Counted from the first letter of the stretch, positions 14,912 through 25,508 are shown. The stretch: 55,126 nucleotides of DNA from DAHVFK01 sp035310985 (GCA_035310985.1 DATGDH010000064.1:1-55126), one strand, 5' to 3'. Notes: generated by a model not told the origin, from the sequence alone. Numbers and translations: made by a program.

Positions 14912-16339
14912 ATGCTCGTGCGCGACAAGCTCTTCATCGGCGGCCAGTGGGTCGCCCCGTCAGGCAAGGAAACGATCGACGTGCACAACGCCGGCACCGG
15001 CGAGGTCATGGGCAGGATCCCCGCCGCGGGCGAAAAGGACGCGGCCGGGGCGGTCGCCGCGGCGCGCGGCGCGCTGGAGGGCTGGTCGCGCACGCCGGTC
15101 GAGAAGCGCGCCGAAACCCTGCAGAAGATCTCCGACGGCCTGAAGGCGCGCGCCGACGAGCTGGCGAAGCTCATCGCCCAGGAAGTGGGCATGCCGATCA
15201 AGCTCGCCGGCCGCATTCAGGCGGGCCTCCCGATCGCGAACTTCGCGAACTATGCGAAGCTGGTCAGGGATTTCAAGTTCGAGGAGCGCGTCGGCAACTC
15301 GGTCGTGGTGCGGGAGCCGGTGGGCGTGGTGCTCGCGATCACGCCCTGGAACTATCCGCTGCACCAGATCGCGCTCAAGGTGGCGCCCGCGCTCGCCGCG
15401 GGCTGCAGCGTGGTGCTCAAGCCATCGGAGGTGGCCCCCTTCAACGCCTTCCTGCTCGCCGAGGTGATCGAGGCGGCCGGGCTGCCGAAGGGCGTGTTCA
15501 ACCTCGTGACCGGCTACGGCGCCGCGGTCGGCGAGGCGCTGGTGCGGAACCCGGACGTCGACATGATCTCCTTCACGGGCTCGACGCGCGCCGGCAAGCG
15601 CATTTCCGAGCTCGCCGCGCAAGGGGTGAAGCGCGTGGCGCTCGAGCTGGGCGGCAAGTCGCCCTCGATCGTGCTCGAGGACGCGGACATCGCGAGCGCG
15701 GTGAAGAGCACGGTGAACGCCTGCTATCTCAACTCTGGCCAGACCTGCACCGCGCTCACGCGCCTGCTGGTGCCGGAGTCGAAGTACGAGGAGGCGAAGA
15801 GAGTCGCCGCCGAGGTAGCAAACGGCTTCAAGCTGGGCGACCCGCTCGCCGAGGCGACGCGCCTAGGGCCCCTCACTTCCGCCGCACAGCTCGAGCGCGT
15901 GCGCGGCTACATCAGGAAGGGCGCCGCCGAAGGCGCCGAGCTCGTCGCGGGCGGAGCCGAAGCGCCCGAGGGCGTGCCCGCCGGCGGCTATTTCGTGAAG
16001 CCGACAGTGTTCGGAAGAGTGAAGCCCGGCTCGACCATCGAGCAGGAGGAGATCTTCGGGCCGGTGCTGTCGATCATCACCTACAAGAACGAAGATGAGG
16101 CGGTGCGCATCGCGAACGACACGCCCTACGGCCTCGCCGCCGCGGTGTGGTCCAAGGACGAGGCGCATGCGCAGGCCGTCGCGCGCCGCATCCGCGCCGG
16201 ACAGGTGGACGTAAACGGCGGCGCGTTCAACATGAATGCGCCGTTCGGCGGCTTCAAGCAGTCCGGGCACGGGCGCGAGGCCGGCGTGTACGGCCTGGAG
16301 GAATTCCTCGAGTACAAGGCGCTGCAGCTGAAGGGCTGA
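14912..16339 (+). CDS. NAD(P)-dependent aldehyde dehydrogenase
   Basis: A 475-residue aldehyde dehydrogenase of standard length. The catalytic thiol is Cys279 in NSGQTCTALTR, the general base is Glu245 in LELGGKSPS, and the cofactor region includes TPWNYPLHQIALK and FTGSTRAGK. The C-terminal motif PFGGFKQSGHGREAG is intact. The ATG at 14912 is chosen over 14885 because AAGGAGG sits 5-6 bases before it. The gene lies between a divergent alcohol dehydrogenase and an acyl-CoA synthetase operon, so it plausibly supplies the carboxylic acid that the synthetase activates. Confidence 0.93.
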   Translation: MLVRDKLFIGGQWVAPSGKETIDVHNAGTGEVMGRIPAAGEKDAAGAVAAARGALEGWSRTPVEKRAETLQKISDGLKARADELAKLIAQEVGMPIKLAGRIQAGLPIANFANYAKLVRDFKFEERVGNSVVVREPVGVVLAITPWNYPLHQIALKVAPALAAGCSVVLKPSEVAPFNAFLLAEVIEAAGLPKGVFNLVTGYGAAVGEALVRNPDVDMISFTGSTRAGKRISELAAQGVKRVALELGGKSPSIVLEDADIASAVKSTVNACYLNSGQTCTALTRLLVPESKYEEAKRVAAEVANGFKLGDPLAEATRLGPLTSAAQLERVRGYIRKGAAEGAELVAGGAEAPEGVPAGGYFVKPTVFGRVKPGSTIEQEEIFGPVLSIITYKNEDEAVRIANDTPYGLAAAVWSKDEAHAQAVARRIRAGQVDVNGGAFNMNAPFGGFKQSGHGREAGVYGLEEFLEYKALQLKG

Positions 16340-16350
16340 GCGCGCGCATC

Positions 16351-16366
16351 TTTGACGCCGGTCAAA
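16351..16366 (+). promoter_or_regulatory. FNR/DNR-type palindrome before the synthetase-E1-E2-ACP operon
   Basis: TTTGAC-GCCG-GTCAAA, perfect six-base arms around four bases, matching the TTGA-N6-TCAA core bound by FNR-family regulators. It is 34 bases before the ATG at 16400, consistent with a promoter-proximal activator or repressor site. A Crp/Fnr-family regulator is encoded at 13079-13714. Confidence 0.6.
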
Positions 16367-16399
16367 CGGCGCTAGCCGGCGGGCCGCTAGCGTAGCCGC

Positions 16400-18126
<1,727 letters not shown>

Positions 18127-18130
<4 letters not shown>

Positions 18131-19119
18131 CGCTCGCCCCGCCGCCTTCGGGTCGGGTGCCCTGGGAGCGCGAATTCGCCCTCGGCATGGTGCGCGACAT
18201 GCTGCGCATCCGGCGCATGGAGGAGCGCGCCGCCGAGCTCTACGGCGAGCAGAAGATCCGGGGTTTCCTGCACCTTTACATCGGCGAGGAGGCGGTCGCG
18301 GTCGGCGCGCTGCACGCGCTCGCCCCCGAGGACAACATCGTGGCCACTTACCGCGAGCACGGCCACGCGCTCGTGCGCGGCATGCCGATGCGCACCATCA
18401 TGGCCGAGATGTACGGCAAGCGCGAGGGCTGCTCGCGAGGGCGCGGCGGTTCGATGCACCTGTTCGACGCGCGGCTGCGACTGTACGGCGGCAACGCGAT
18501 CGTCGGCGGCGGGCTGCCGCTCGCGGTGGGACTCGCGCTCGCCGACAAGCTGCAGGGCGTGCGCCGCGTGACGGCGTGCTTCTTCGGCGAGGGCGCGATG
18601 GCCGAAGGCGTGTTCCACGAATCGATGAATCTCGCCGCGCTGTGGCAGGTCCCGGCGCTGTTTTGCTGCGAGAACAACCTGTACGCCATGGGCACGGCGC
18701 TCGCACGCTCGGAATCGCAGACCGACCTGTGCATCAAGGCGGCCGCGTACAAGGTACCGACGCTCAAGGTCGACGGACAGGACGTGGTCGCGGTGCACGA
18801 GGTCGCGAAGGAGGCGCAGCAGCAGGTGCGCGCGGGCAAGGGACCGTTCTTCGTCGAGTTCCAGACCTACCGCTATCGCGCGCATTCGATGTTCGACCCC
18901 GATCTGTACCGCGACAAGAAGGAGATCGAAGAGTGGAAGACGCGCGGGCCCCTGCACAGCTTCACCGCACGCCTCAAGGCCGAAGGCAAGCTCGCCGAAG
19001 AGCAGTTCCTCGCGCTCGATGCCGAGGTCGCGCGCGAGGTCGAGGATGCGGTCGCCTATGCCGAAGCCGGCAGCTGGGAACCGGTCGAGGATCTCACCAG
19101 GGACGTGACCGCGCCGTGA
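18127..19119 (+). CDS. 2-oxo acid dehydrogenase E1 component, alpha subunit (PdhA/AcoA-like)
   Basis: A 330-residue thiamin-diphosphate E1 alpha subunit. The TPP motif is visible as FFGEGAMAEG...CCENN, and the phosphorylation-loop region as YRYRAHSMFDPDLYR. The HxYxGxEA-type segment reads LHLYIGEEAVAVGA. The family decarboxylates pyruvate, acetoin or branched 2-oxo acids and passes the acyl group to lipoate on E2. The GTG start overlaps the synthetase stop (GTGA). No E3 gene follows, so dihydrolipoamide dehydrogenase must come from elsewhere. Pyruvate and acetoin versions cannot be separated here. Confidence 0.88.
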
Positions 19120-20084
19120 AGACCAGTTACCGCGAAGCGATGCGCGCGGCGCTGCGCGAGGCGCTCGCCGCCGATCCGCGCGTGTTCCTGATGGGCGAGG
19201 ACGTCGGCAAATACGGCGGCAGCTACGCGGTCACGAAAGGGCTGCTCGAGGAGTTCGGCCCCGAGCGCATCCGCGACACGCCGCTCTCCGAGCTCGCCTT
19301 CGTCGGCGTCGGCATCGGCGCTGCCCTCGGCGGCATGCGCCCGATCGTCGAGGTGATGACGGTCAACTTCAGCCTGCTCGCGCTCGACCAGATCGTGAAT
19401 ACCGCGTCGCTCTACCGGCACATGTCGGGCGGGCAGTTCTCGGTGCCGCTCGTGATTCGCATGGCGACCGGCGCCGGCCGCCAGATCGCCGCGCAGCACT
19501 CGCACAGCCTGGAGAACTGGTATGCGCACGTGCCCGGCCTCAAGGTGCTCGCCCCTGCGACCGTCGAGGACGCGCGCGGCATGCTGGCTCCGGCGCTCGC
19601 CGACCCCGACCCGGTGGTGATCTTCGAGCACGCCCAGCTCTACAACGTGGAAGGCGAGCTGCCCGAGCCCTGGACCCGGGACATCAAGTCGGCAGCGGTG
19701 CGGAAGCAGGGCAGCGCGGTCAGCCTGATCACCTATGGCGGATCGTTGCCCAAGACGCTCGCCGCGGCCGAGCTGCTCACGGGAGAAGGCATAGACGCCG
19801 AGGTGGTCGACCTGCGCGTGCTCAGGCCGCTGGACGACGCGACCATCATGGCCTCGGTCGTCAAGTGCCGCCGCGCCGTCGTGGTCGACGAGGGCTGGAA
19901 GACCGGCAGCCTCGCCGCGGAGGTGATGGCGCGCATCGTCGAGCAGGCGTTCTACGAGCTCGATGCGCCGCTCGCGCGTGTGTGCAGTGAGGAAGTGCCG
20001 ATTCCTTACGCCAGGCACATGGAGGAGGCGGCGCTGCCGCAGCCGGCGAAGATCGTCGCCGCGGTGAAAGGGCTGCTCGCATGA
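19116..20084 (+). CDS. 2-oxo acid dehydrogenase E1 component, beta subunit
   Basis: A 322-residue transketolase-like E1 beta subunit, normal length for PdhB/AcoB. Conserved segments include MGEDVGKYGG, DTPLSELAFVGVGIGAALGG, the GGQFSVPLVIR stretch, HSLENWYAHVPGLKVLAPAT and the C-terminal VDLRVLRPLDD with EEVPIPYA near the end. It forms the heterotetramer with the alpha subunit encoded directly upstream. The GTG start overlaps the alpha stop (GTGA), and its own TGA overlaps the E2 start (ATGA). Confidence 0.92.
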   Translation: MKTSYREAMRAALREALAADPRVFLMGEDVGKYGGSYAVTKGLLEEFGPERIRDTPLSELAFVGVGIGAALGGMRPIVEVMTVNFSLLALDQIVNTASLYRHMSGGQFSVPLVIRMATGAGRQIAAQHSHSLENWYAHVPGLKVLAPATVEDARGMLAPALADPDPVVIFEHAQLYNVEGELPEPWTRDIKSAAVRKQGSAVSLITYGGSLPKTLAAAELLTGEGIDAEVVDLRVLRPLDDATIMASVVKCRRAVVVDEGWKTGSLAAEVMARIVEQAFYELDAPLARVCSEEVPIPYARHMEEAALPQPAKIVAAVKGLLA

Positions 20085-21160
20085 CGGAGTTCAAGCTGCC
20101 TTCGCTCGGCGCCGACATGGACCAGGGCAAGCTGCTCGAGTGGAAGGTCAAGCCGGGCGACGCGGTCAGGCGCGGCCAGGTGATCGCGCTGGTCGACACC
20201 TCGAAGGCCGCGGTCGAGGTCGAGGTCTGGCACGACGGCGTGGTGCAGGAGCTGATCACCCAGCCCGGAGAGACCATTGCCGTCGGCACCGTGATGGCCC
20301 GCCTCACCGCCCCGGGCGAAGTGCCCGTGCCCGCGCTGCGCAGACCCGCCTCCCCCGCCGCGCGCAAGCGGGCGCACGAGCTCGACGTAGACATCGAGAA
20401 GCTCGCGGGGACCGGCCCGCATGGAGCCGTGACCCTGGAGGACGTGGAAAAAGCGGCAGTGAAACCGACGCCCGCTGCGGCGCCCGTGCCCGACCGCCAG
20501 GCGGAGATGCGCAAGGCGATCGCCGCGGCGATGAGCCGCTCCAAGCGCGAGATCCCGCATTACTACCTCGCCGAGACGATTCCGATGCAGCGGGCGATGG
20601 AGCACCTTGCGCGCGCGAACGCCGCGCGCCCCGTCACCGAGCGCGTGCTGATCGGCGCGCTGCAGCTGAAGGCGGTCGCGCTCACGCTGCGGCAGTTTCC
20701 GGACCTGAACGGCTTCTGGCAGGACGGCGCCTTCCGCGCGGGCGCCGGCATCCACGTCGGCGTCGCGATCTCGCTGCGCCAGGGCGGGCTGGTGGCGCCC
20801 GCGCTCCACGACGTCGACGGACGCAGCCTCGAGGACCTGATGCGCGCGCTCGCGGACCTCGTCAAGCGCGCACGCGCGGGGTCGCTGCGCAGCTCGGAGA
20901 TGTCCGATCCCACGATCACCGTCACCAATCTCGGCGAGCAGGGCGTCGAGTCGGTGTTCGGGGTCATCTACCCGCCGCAGGTCGCGCTGGTCGGCTTGGG
21001 GCGCATCGCCGAGCGCGCGCTCGCCGAAGACGGCGTGCTGCGCGCCGCTCCGGCCGTCACGGCGACGCTCTCGGGCGATCATCGCGCGAGCGACGGCCAC
21101 CGCGGCGCGCGCTTCCTCGCGGCGCTGCGCGAGCAATTGCAAAGACCGGAGGAACTGTGA
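20081..21160 (+). CDS. Dihydrolipoamide acyltransferase (E2 component)
   Basis: A 359-residue E2. Residues 1-76 form a single lipoyl domain with the lipoyl lysine Lys42 in DTSKAAVEV. A short linker leads to a peripheral-subunit-binding domain at about 90-124 (SPAARKRAHEL...GTGPHGAVTLEDV). The catalytic core runs from about 140 to the end, with the catalytic His334 in SGDHRASDG. The core normally transfers the acyl group from lipoate to CoA; the carrier protein encoded next raises the possibility of another acceptor, which is only inference. Overlaps are ATGA with E1beta and GTGA with the ACP. Confidence 0.92.
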   Translation: MTEFKLPSLGADMDQGKLLEWKVKPGDAVRRGQVIALVDTSKAAVEVEVWHDGVVQELITQPGETIAVGTVMARLTAPGEVPVPALRRPASPAARKRAHELDVDIEKLAGTGPHGAVTLEDVEKAAVKPTPAAAPVPDRQAEMRKAIAAAMSRSKREIPHYYLAETIPMQRAMEHLARANAARPVTERVLIGALQLKAVALTLRQFPDLNGFWQDGAFRAGAGIHVGVAISLRQGGLVAPALHDVDGRSLEDLMRALADLVKRARAGSLRSSEMSDPTITVTNLGEQGVESVFGVIYPPQVALVGLGRIAERALAEDGVLRAAPAVTATLSGDHRASDGHRGARFLAALREQLQRPEEL

Positions 21161-21405
21161 AGCCCGAGGAGCTCCAGACCCAGGTGCTGAAACTGCTCTC
21201 CACGATCGCGCCGGAGCTCGACGCGGCGAGCCTGCGCGCCGACAAGCCGCTGCGCAATCAGATCGATCTCGACTCGATGGATTGGCTCAACTTTCTCGTC
21301 GCGCTGCACGAGCGGCTGAAGGTCGACATTCCCGAAGCCGACTACGGCAAGCTGGCGACGCTCGACCAGCTGCTCGCCTACCTGAAGGAAAAGCTGCCCG
21401 CCTAG
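21157..21405 (+). CDS. Acyl carrier protein
   Basis: An 82-residue carrier protein with the phosphopantetheine attachment serine Ser40 in IDLDSMDWLNF, a four-helix-bundle pattern and acidic composition. It is separate from any fatty-acid synthesis genes, so it is not housekeeping AcpP. The GTG start overlaps the E2 stop by GTGA, so its translation is tied to the dehydrogenase complex. Its TAG overlaps the TAG of the convergent thrH-like gene by 4 bases. Function is unknown; it may carry an acyl group made by the synthetase or by E2. Confidence 0.85.
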   Translation: MKPEELQTQVLKLLSTIAPELDAASLRADKPLRNQIDLDSMDWLNFLVALHERLKVDIPEADYGKLATLDQLLAYLKEKLPA

Positions 21406-22001
21406 GCCGCCGCGTCGATCGCGGCTTCGAGCTCGGCGTAGGTCTGCGTCACCCGGAACTGCGGAAACTGCGCCGCGATCGCCTGCGGCGGCCGGAAGAA
21501 GATGCCCGCGTGCGCCTCGGCGAGCATCGCGGTGTCGTTGTATGAGTCGCCGGCGGCGATCACCGTGAAGTTCAGTCCGCGGAAGGCGCGCACCGCCGCG
21601 CGCTTCGGGTCGGGCATTCTCAGGCGGTAGCCGTTCAGGTAGCCGTCCTCGCCCAGCTCCAGCTCGTTGCAGAGCAGCGTCGGCCAGCCGAGCTGGCGCA
21701 TGAGCGGCCCGGCGAACTCGTAGAAGGTGTCCGACAGGATCACCACCTGGCAGCGCGCGCGCAGCCGCGCGAGGAATTCGGCCGCGCCCTCGAGCGGCCG
21801 CATGCCCGCGATCACGCGCTCGATATCCGCCATGCGCAGCGCGCGCTCGCGCAGCAGGCCGAGCCGGAAGCGCATCAGCTTGTCGTAGTCGGGCTCGTCG
21901 CGCGTTGTGCGGCGCAGCGCCTCGATGCCGGTGCGCTCGGAGAATTCGATCCAGATCTCGGGCACCAGCACGCCCTCGAGATCGAGGCAGACGAGTTGCA
22001 C
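21402..22001 (-). CDS. thrH: Bifunctional phosphoserine phosphatase / homoserine phosphotransferase (ThrH)
   Basis: A 199-residue HAD-superfamily enzyme. Its beginning CLDLEGVLVPEIWIEFSE, the middle VVILSDTFYEF..PLMRQLG and the end AAGDSYNDT.ML.EAHAGI follow Pseudomonas ThrH closely. Asp7 in DLEGV is the expected nucleophile. ThrH removes phosphate from phosphoserine and can pass it to homoserine. The start is GTG at 22001. It is convergent with the ACP gene and diverges from the SDR at 22073 with 71 bases between starts. Confidence 0.88.
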   Translation of the reverse strand: MQLVCLDLEGVLVPEIWIEFSERTGIEALRRTTRDEPDYDKLMRFRLGLLRERALRMADIERVIAGMRPLEGAAEFLARLRARCQVVILSDTFYEFAGPLMRQLGWPTLLCNELELGEDGYLNGYRLRMPDPKRAAVRAFRGLNFTVIAAGDSYNDTAMLAEAHAGIFFRPPQAIAAQFPQFRVTQTYAELEAAIDAAA

Positions 22002-22038
22002 GGCGGCTCCGAAAAAATGCGCAGTGTACCAATTCGGC

Positions 22039-22044
22039 TAGAAT
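22039..22044 (+). promoter_or_regulatory. Candidate -10 element of the SDR/thioesterase unit
   Basis: TAGAAT in the context CGGCTAGAAT, 29 bases before the ATG at 22073. It is the same ten-base string found before the aldehyde dehydrogenase gene. No convincing -35 is visible. Confidence 0.35.
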
Positions 22045-22072
22045 CCCCCTTCCCCACCGCAGGAGAGCGCGC

Positions 22073-22849
22073 ATGAGCGTGAAGCAGCTATTCGACCTCA
22101 CCGGGCGCACGGCGATCGTCACCGGCGGTTCGCGCGGGCTCGGCCTGCAGATCGCCGAGGCGCTGGGCGAGATGGGCGCGCGGCTCGCTCTCACCGCGCG
22201 CAAGCAGGACGAGCTCGACGAGGCGGTGGCGCAGCTGAAAAGGCAGGGCATCGAGGCGGCGCCTTACGTGTGCGACCTTGGCAAGCGCGAACTCGTCGCG
22301 CCGCTCGTCGACCGGGTGCTGGCGGACTTCGGCAAAGTCGACATCCTCGTGAACAACGCCGGCGCCACCTGGGGCGCGCCCGCCGAGGACCATCCGCTCG
22401 AGGCCTGGGACAAGCTCGTCAACCTGAACCTCACCGGCACCTTCCTCATCAGCCAGGGCGTCGCCAAGCGCTCGATGATCCCAGCGAAATGGGGCCGCAT
22501 CGTGAACATCGCCTCGGTCGCGGGCCTGATGGCGAGCGATCCCGCGGTGGTGCGCACCGTCGCCTACAACGCCACCAAGCACGGCGTGGTGGGGTTGACG
22601 CGCCAGTTTGCGGCCGAATGGGGCGAGCACGGCATCACGGTGAACGCGATCTGCCCCGGGTTCTTCCCCTCCAAGATGACGCGCGCGACGCTCGACTCGA
22701 CCGGCGAGATGGTACGCAAGATGACGCCGACGCGGCGGCTCGGCGGACCCGAGGACCTGAAAGGCCTCGCGGTGCTGCTCGCCTCGGAAGCCTCGCGCCA
22801 CATCACCGGCCAGGCGATCGCGGTGGACGGCGGCGCGCTCCTCATATGA
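22073..22849 (+). CDS. SDR family oxidoreductase (FabG-like)
   Basis: A 258-residue short-chain dehydrogenase. It has the cofactor loop TGGSRGLG, NNAG, the catalytic serine region NIASVAG, and YNATK with Tyr and Lys in the correct spacing, so it should be active. It reduces or oxidises a secondary alcohol/ketone such as a 3-hydroxyacyl thioester. The start is set by AGGAG seven bases ahead of the ATG. Its TGA overlaps the thioesterase start (ATGA), so both probably act on one acyl thioester. Confidence 0.9.
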   Translation: MSVKQLFDLTGRTAIVTGGSRGLGLQIAEALGEMGARLALTARKQDELDEAVAQLKRQGIEAAPYVCDLGKRELVAPLVDRVLADFGKVDILVNNAGATWGAPAEDHPLEAWDKLVNLNLTGTFLISQGVAKRSMIPAKWGRIVNIASVAGLMASDPAVVRTVAYNATKHGVVGLTRQFAAEWGEHGITVNAICPGFFPSKMTRATLDSTGEMVRKMTPTRRLGGPEDLKGLAVLLASEASRHITGQAIAVDGGALLI

Positions 22850-23253
22850 GCGAGAGCCTCGCCTTCGCGCGCGACTACCAGCGCAGGATTCCCTTCGTCG
22901 AGCACCTCGGCATCGGCATCGATGAGCTCGCCGAGGGGCGGGCGCGCCTGTCGCTCGCGCTCGCGCCCCAACTCACCAACAGCCTGGGCACCGCGCACGG
23001 CGGCGTCATCCTGACGCTGCTCGACGTGGCCCTGTGCACCGCGGCGCGCACGCTGCATCCGGACTCGGCGGGCGTGATCACCATCGACCTGAGCACCTCG
23101 TTCATCGGCGGCGGCACCGGTCCGCGCCTAATTGCCGAGGCGCGCGTGCTGAAGAACGGCCGCAGCATCATCTTCGCCGAGGGCGAGGCGTTGAACGAGG
23201 ACGGCTCGCTCGTCGCCAAGGCGGTGGGCACCGTGCGCGCGCGCAAGGCCTAG
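22846..23253 (+). CDS. PaaI-family hotdog thioesterase
   Basis: A 135-residue hotdog protein with the PaaI signature NSLGTAHGGVILTLLDVAL, in which the HGG motif and the following acidic residue form the active site. Length equals that of PaaI/YbdB-type acyl-CoA thioesterases. It is joined to the SDR by a 4-base overlap. Being only 1.4 kb from the ACP gene, it could act on acyl-ACP or acyl-CoA; the sequence does not decide. Confidence 0.87.
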   Translation: MSESLAFARDYQRRIPFVEHLGIGIDELAEGRARLSLALAPQLTNSLGTAHGGVILTLLDVALCTAARTLHPDSAGVITIDLSTSFIGGGTGPRLIAEARVLKNGRSIIFAEGEALNEDGSLVAKAVGTVRARKA

Positions 23254-23256
23254 CCC

Positions 23257-23649
23257 GTGCGCCGCGCGGCCCTCGCGCTGCTCCTCGCGGCGAACACGGC
23301 CGCCGCGCAGGTATACAAGTGGGTCGACACCGGCGGCGTCACGCACTACGGCAACCATCCGCCGGCCGGCGTCGCGGCGCAGCCGGTCGGCGACCGGATG
23401 AACGTCTACCAGCCCGACGCGCCGCTCGACGAGGCAATCGGCACCGCGCGCATCGAGCGGCGCAAGAAGCAGCTCAATGAGCCGGTCACGCCGCCGCCCC
23501 CGCCGGCGCCGGCAGCGGACGAGGACGACGGCGGCGACGCGGCCGGCCCGCACCTGGTGCAGCGCCCGGCGCCAACCTGGCACTCGAACACCAACATCGG
23601 CTACCCGTCGGCGAACAACCCCGGCACACGCGCCGCGCCGCCGCGGTAA
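23257..23649 (+). CDS. DUF4124 domain-containing periplasmic protein
   Basis: A 130-residue exported protein. An N-terminal signal peptide (RRAALALLLAANTAAAQ) precedes the DUF4124 core VYKWVDTGGVTHYGNHPPAG, which is common in beta- and gammaproteobacteria and has no assigned function. The C-terminal half is proline- and acid-rich (residues about 77-100) and probably unstructured. The start is GTG, three bases after the thioesterase stop. Confidence 0.8.
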   Translation: MRRAALALLLAANTAAAQVYKWVDTGGVTHYGNHPPAGVAAQPVGDRMNVYQPDAPLDEAIGTARIERRKKQLNEPVTPPPPPAPAADEDDGGDAAGPHLVQRPAPTWHSNTNIGYPSANNPGTRAAPPR

Positions 23650-23700
23650 GCATAGCGGCGGCCCGCGTCAACCGGTGCATTGCGCCGGGCGTTGTGGGAG

Positions 23701-24252
23701 ATGACGCAAGCATTCGCCGAACCAACGATGGTGCCCAAAATCGCAGTGCCCATCGAGCGCATCGAGAGGCGTATCCAGCTAATACGCGGCCGCAAGGTGA
23801 TGCTCGACGCGGACCTCGCCATGCTGTACGACGTTGAGACGCGCGCGCTTAACCAAGCAGTTAAGCGCAATGCCGAACGGTTCCCGCAGGATTTCGCGTT
23901 CCGTCTGAGCGCGAAGGAACTCAAAGATTGGAGATCACAATCTGTGATGTCCAATCCGGCCTCAAGAATGGGGCTGCGGCGCGCCCCACTTGCGTTCACC
24001 GAACACGGCGCACTGATGGCCGCGACCGTCCTGAACTCCCCTCGCGCCGTCGAAGTCAGCCTCCATGTGGTACGCGCGTTCATACAGCTTCGGGAAGCCG
24101 TAGCCACTCACAAAGACCTCGCGCGTCGTCTCGACGCTCTCGAAACGAAGTACGACCGCCGGTTCAAAGTCGTCTTCGACGCGATCCGAGGGCTCATGAC
24201 TCCGCCGCCACCTCCGAAAAAGCGCCGGATTGGGTTCGTCTCCGGAGATTGA
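23701..24252 (+). CDS. ORF6N domain-containing protein
   Basis: A 183-residue protein with an N-terminal ORF6N domain: IQLIRGRKVMLDADLAMLYD, ALNQAVKRN..RFP.DF.F.L and the LAFTEHGALMAATVL segment. This DNA-binding-type domain occurs in phage antirepressors and in many chromosomal orphans. The C-terminus has a coiled-coil stretch (about 135-160) and a proline run before KKRR. The ATG at 23701 has GGGAG just before it; a TTG at 23680 is less likely. No other phage gene is near. It ends eight bases from the convergent MFS gene. Confidence 0.82.
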   Translation: MTQAFAEPTMVPKIAVPIERIERRIQLIRGRKVMLDADLAMLYDVETRALNQAVKRNAERFPQDFAFRLSAKELKDWRSQSVMSNPASRMGLRRAPLAFTEHGALMAATVLNSPRAVEVSLHVVRAFIQLREAVATHKDLARRLDALETKYDRRFKVVFDAIRGLMTPPPPPKKRRIGFVSGD

Positions 24253-24260
24253 ACCGACGG

Positions 24261-25508
24261 TCACAACTCGGCCGGAAGATATGAATCTGATCCCGATTTC
24301 GCAGATTTTTCGAAGAGCTTCCGCCCGCGCCACAGCCAGACGAGTCCCGCCATCTGCATCGCCCAGGCGATGCCGAGCGCCCAGTGATAGGCGGCAGGGT
24401 CGTAGCCCGCGGCGCTCTGCGGCCACAGGTCGAGCACCGCGCCGATGCCCCACTGGCCGAGGAACATGCCGCTGAAGCCGAACACGTTGATGCCGGTATT
24501 GGCGCGCCCGACCAGCTCCTTGGGATAGCGCCGCGACAGGAGCGAGAAGGCGAGCACGATCGCCGTGCTTCCGCCCACGAACGCGCACCACAGCGCGAGC
24601 GCCCCGGTGCGCGTACCGAGCGCGAGCAGGGCGAGCGAGACCGACGCGCAGGCGAGCCCGCCGCCGAGCAGCGGCAGCACGCTCTTGCCGTGCCGCGCGC
24701 GCGCGTCCGCCGCGCGCCCGAAGCCGAGGTAGCCGGCGATCATCGCGACGTTCACCGCCATCAGGCCGCGCGCCACCTCGGCGGCGCTGTAGCCGGCGAC
24801 ATCGCGCAGCCAGGTTGCCATCCACAGGGTTTGCAGTGACGTCGCGGCGAACTGGCTCGCCGCCATCGTGAGCGCGATGCGCAGGAAGCCGGGATCGGCG
24901 GCGAGCCGCGCCAGCCCGCGCAGCTGCGCCCCGAGCGTCGCGCCGTGCGGGCGCGCATGGCGTTCGGGCACCCAGAGCCACAGCGTGAGGCTCACCGCCA
25001 GCGTCGCCCCGACGAGCAGCAGGAAGGCCTCGCGCCAGGTCCACACGCGCAGCAGCAGCTCGAGCGGCACGCTCACGGCGACCGAGCCGAGCGCGCCGGC
25101 GGCGAAGGCGATGCCATTCATGGTCGAAAGGCGCTCGGGCGGGTACCACAGCACGAAGGCTAGGATCGAGGACATGAGGCAGCCCGACACGCCGAGCCCG
25201 ATGAGCGCGCGCGCGGCGATCGCCTCGAGCGCCGTGTGCGCGCCGGCGAACCAGGTCCCGCCCGCAGCGGCGACGAGCAGCAGCGCCGCGTTCACCCGCC
25301 GCGGGCCGTAGCGGTCGAGCAGCAGGCCGAGCGGCAGCTGGAACACTGCGAAGGCGAGGAAGTACACGCTGGTCAGCAGCCCCAGCCCGCTCGCGGTCAG
25401 GCCGAACTCGGCCACGAGCGTCGGGCCGAGCACCGCGTTCACCGCGCGGTACATGTACGAGACGAAGAAGCCCGCGATGAACGGCAGCGCGACGCGCAGG
25501 AAGATCAA
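24261..25508 (-). CDS. MFS transporter
   Basis: A 415-residue major facilitator with about twelve hydrophobic helices. The family loop between helices 2 and 3 reads LPLGLLLDRYGPRRVN, and the matching loop in the second half lies near GFGRAADARARHGKS. The TTG at 25508 overlaps the SDR stop as TTGA and begins right at the first helix, which is why it is preferred; upstream in-frame sequence is not MFS-like. It is last in the minus-strand operon that carries acyl-CoA dehydrogenases, so it may import the operon's substrate. Confidence 0.85.
   Translation of the reverse strand: MIFLRVALPFIAGFFVSYMYRAVNAVLGPTLVAEFGLTASGLGLLTSVYFLAFAVFQLPLGLLLDRYGPRRVNAALLLVAAAGGTWFAGAHTALEAIAARALIGLGVSGCLMSSILAFVLWYPPERLSTMNGIAFAAGALGSVAVSVPLELLLRVWTWREAFLLLVGATLAVSLTLWLWVPERHARPHGATLGAQLRGLARLAADPGFLRIALTMAASQFAATSLQTLWMATWLRDVAGYSAAEVARGLMAVNVAMIAGYLGFGRAADARARHGKSVLPLLGGGLACASVSLALLALGTRTGALALWCAFVGGSTAIVLAFSLLSRRYPKELVGRANTGINVFGFSGMFLGQWGIGAVLDLWPQSAAGYDPAAYHWALGIAWAMQMAGLVWLWRGRKLFEKSAKSGSDSYLPAEL

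Noticed and set aside
23701..24252. A prophage or mobile island around the ORF6N gene
   Set aside because: No integrase, structural gene, att repeat or tRNA is visible in the flanks.
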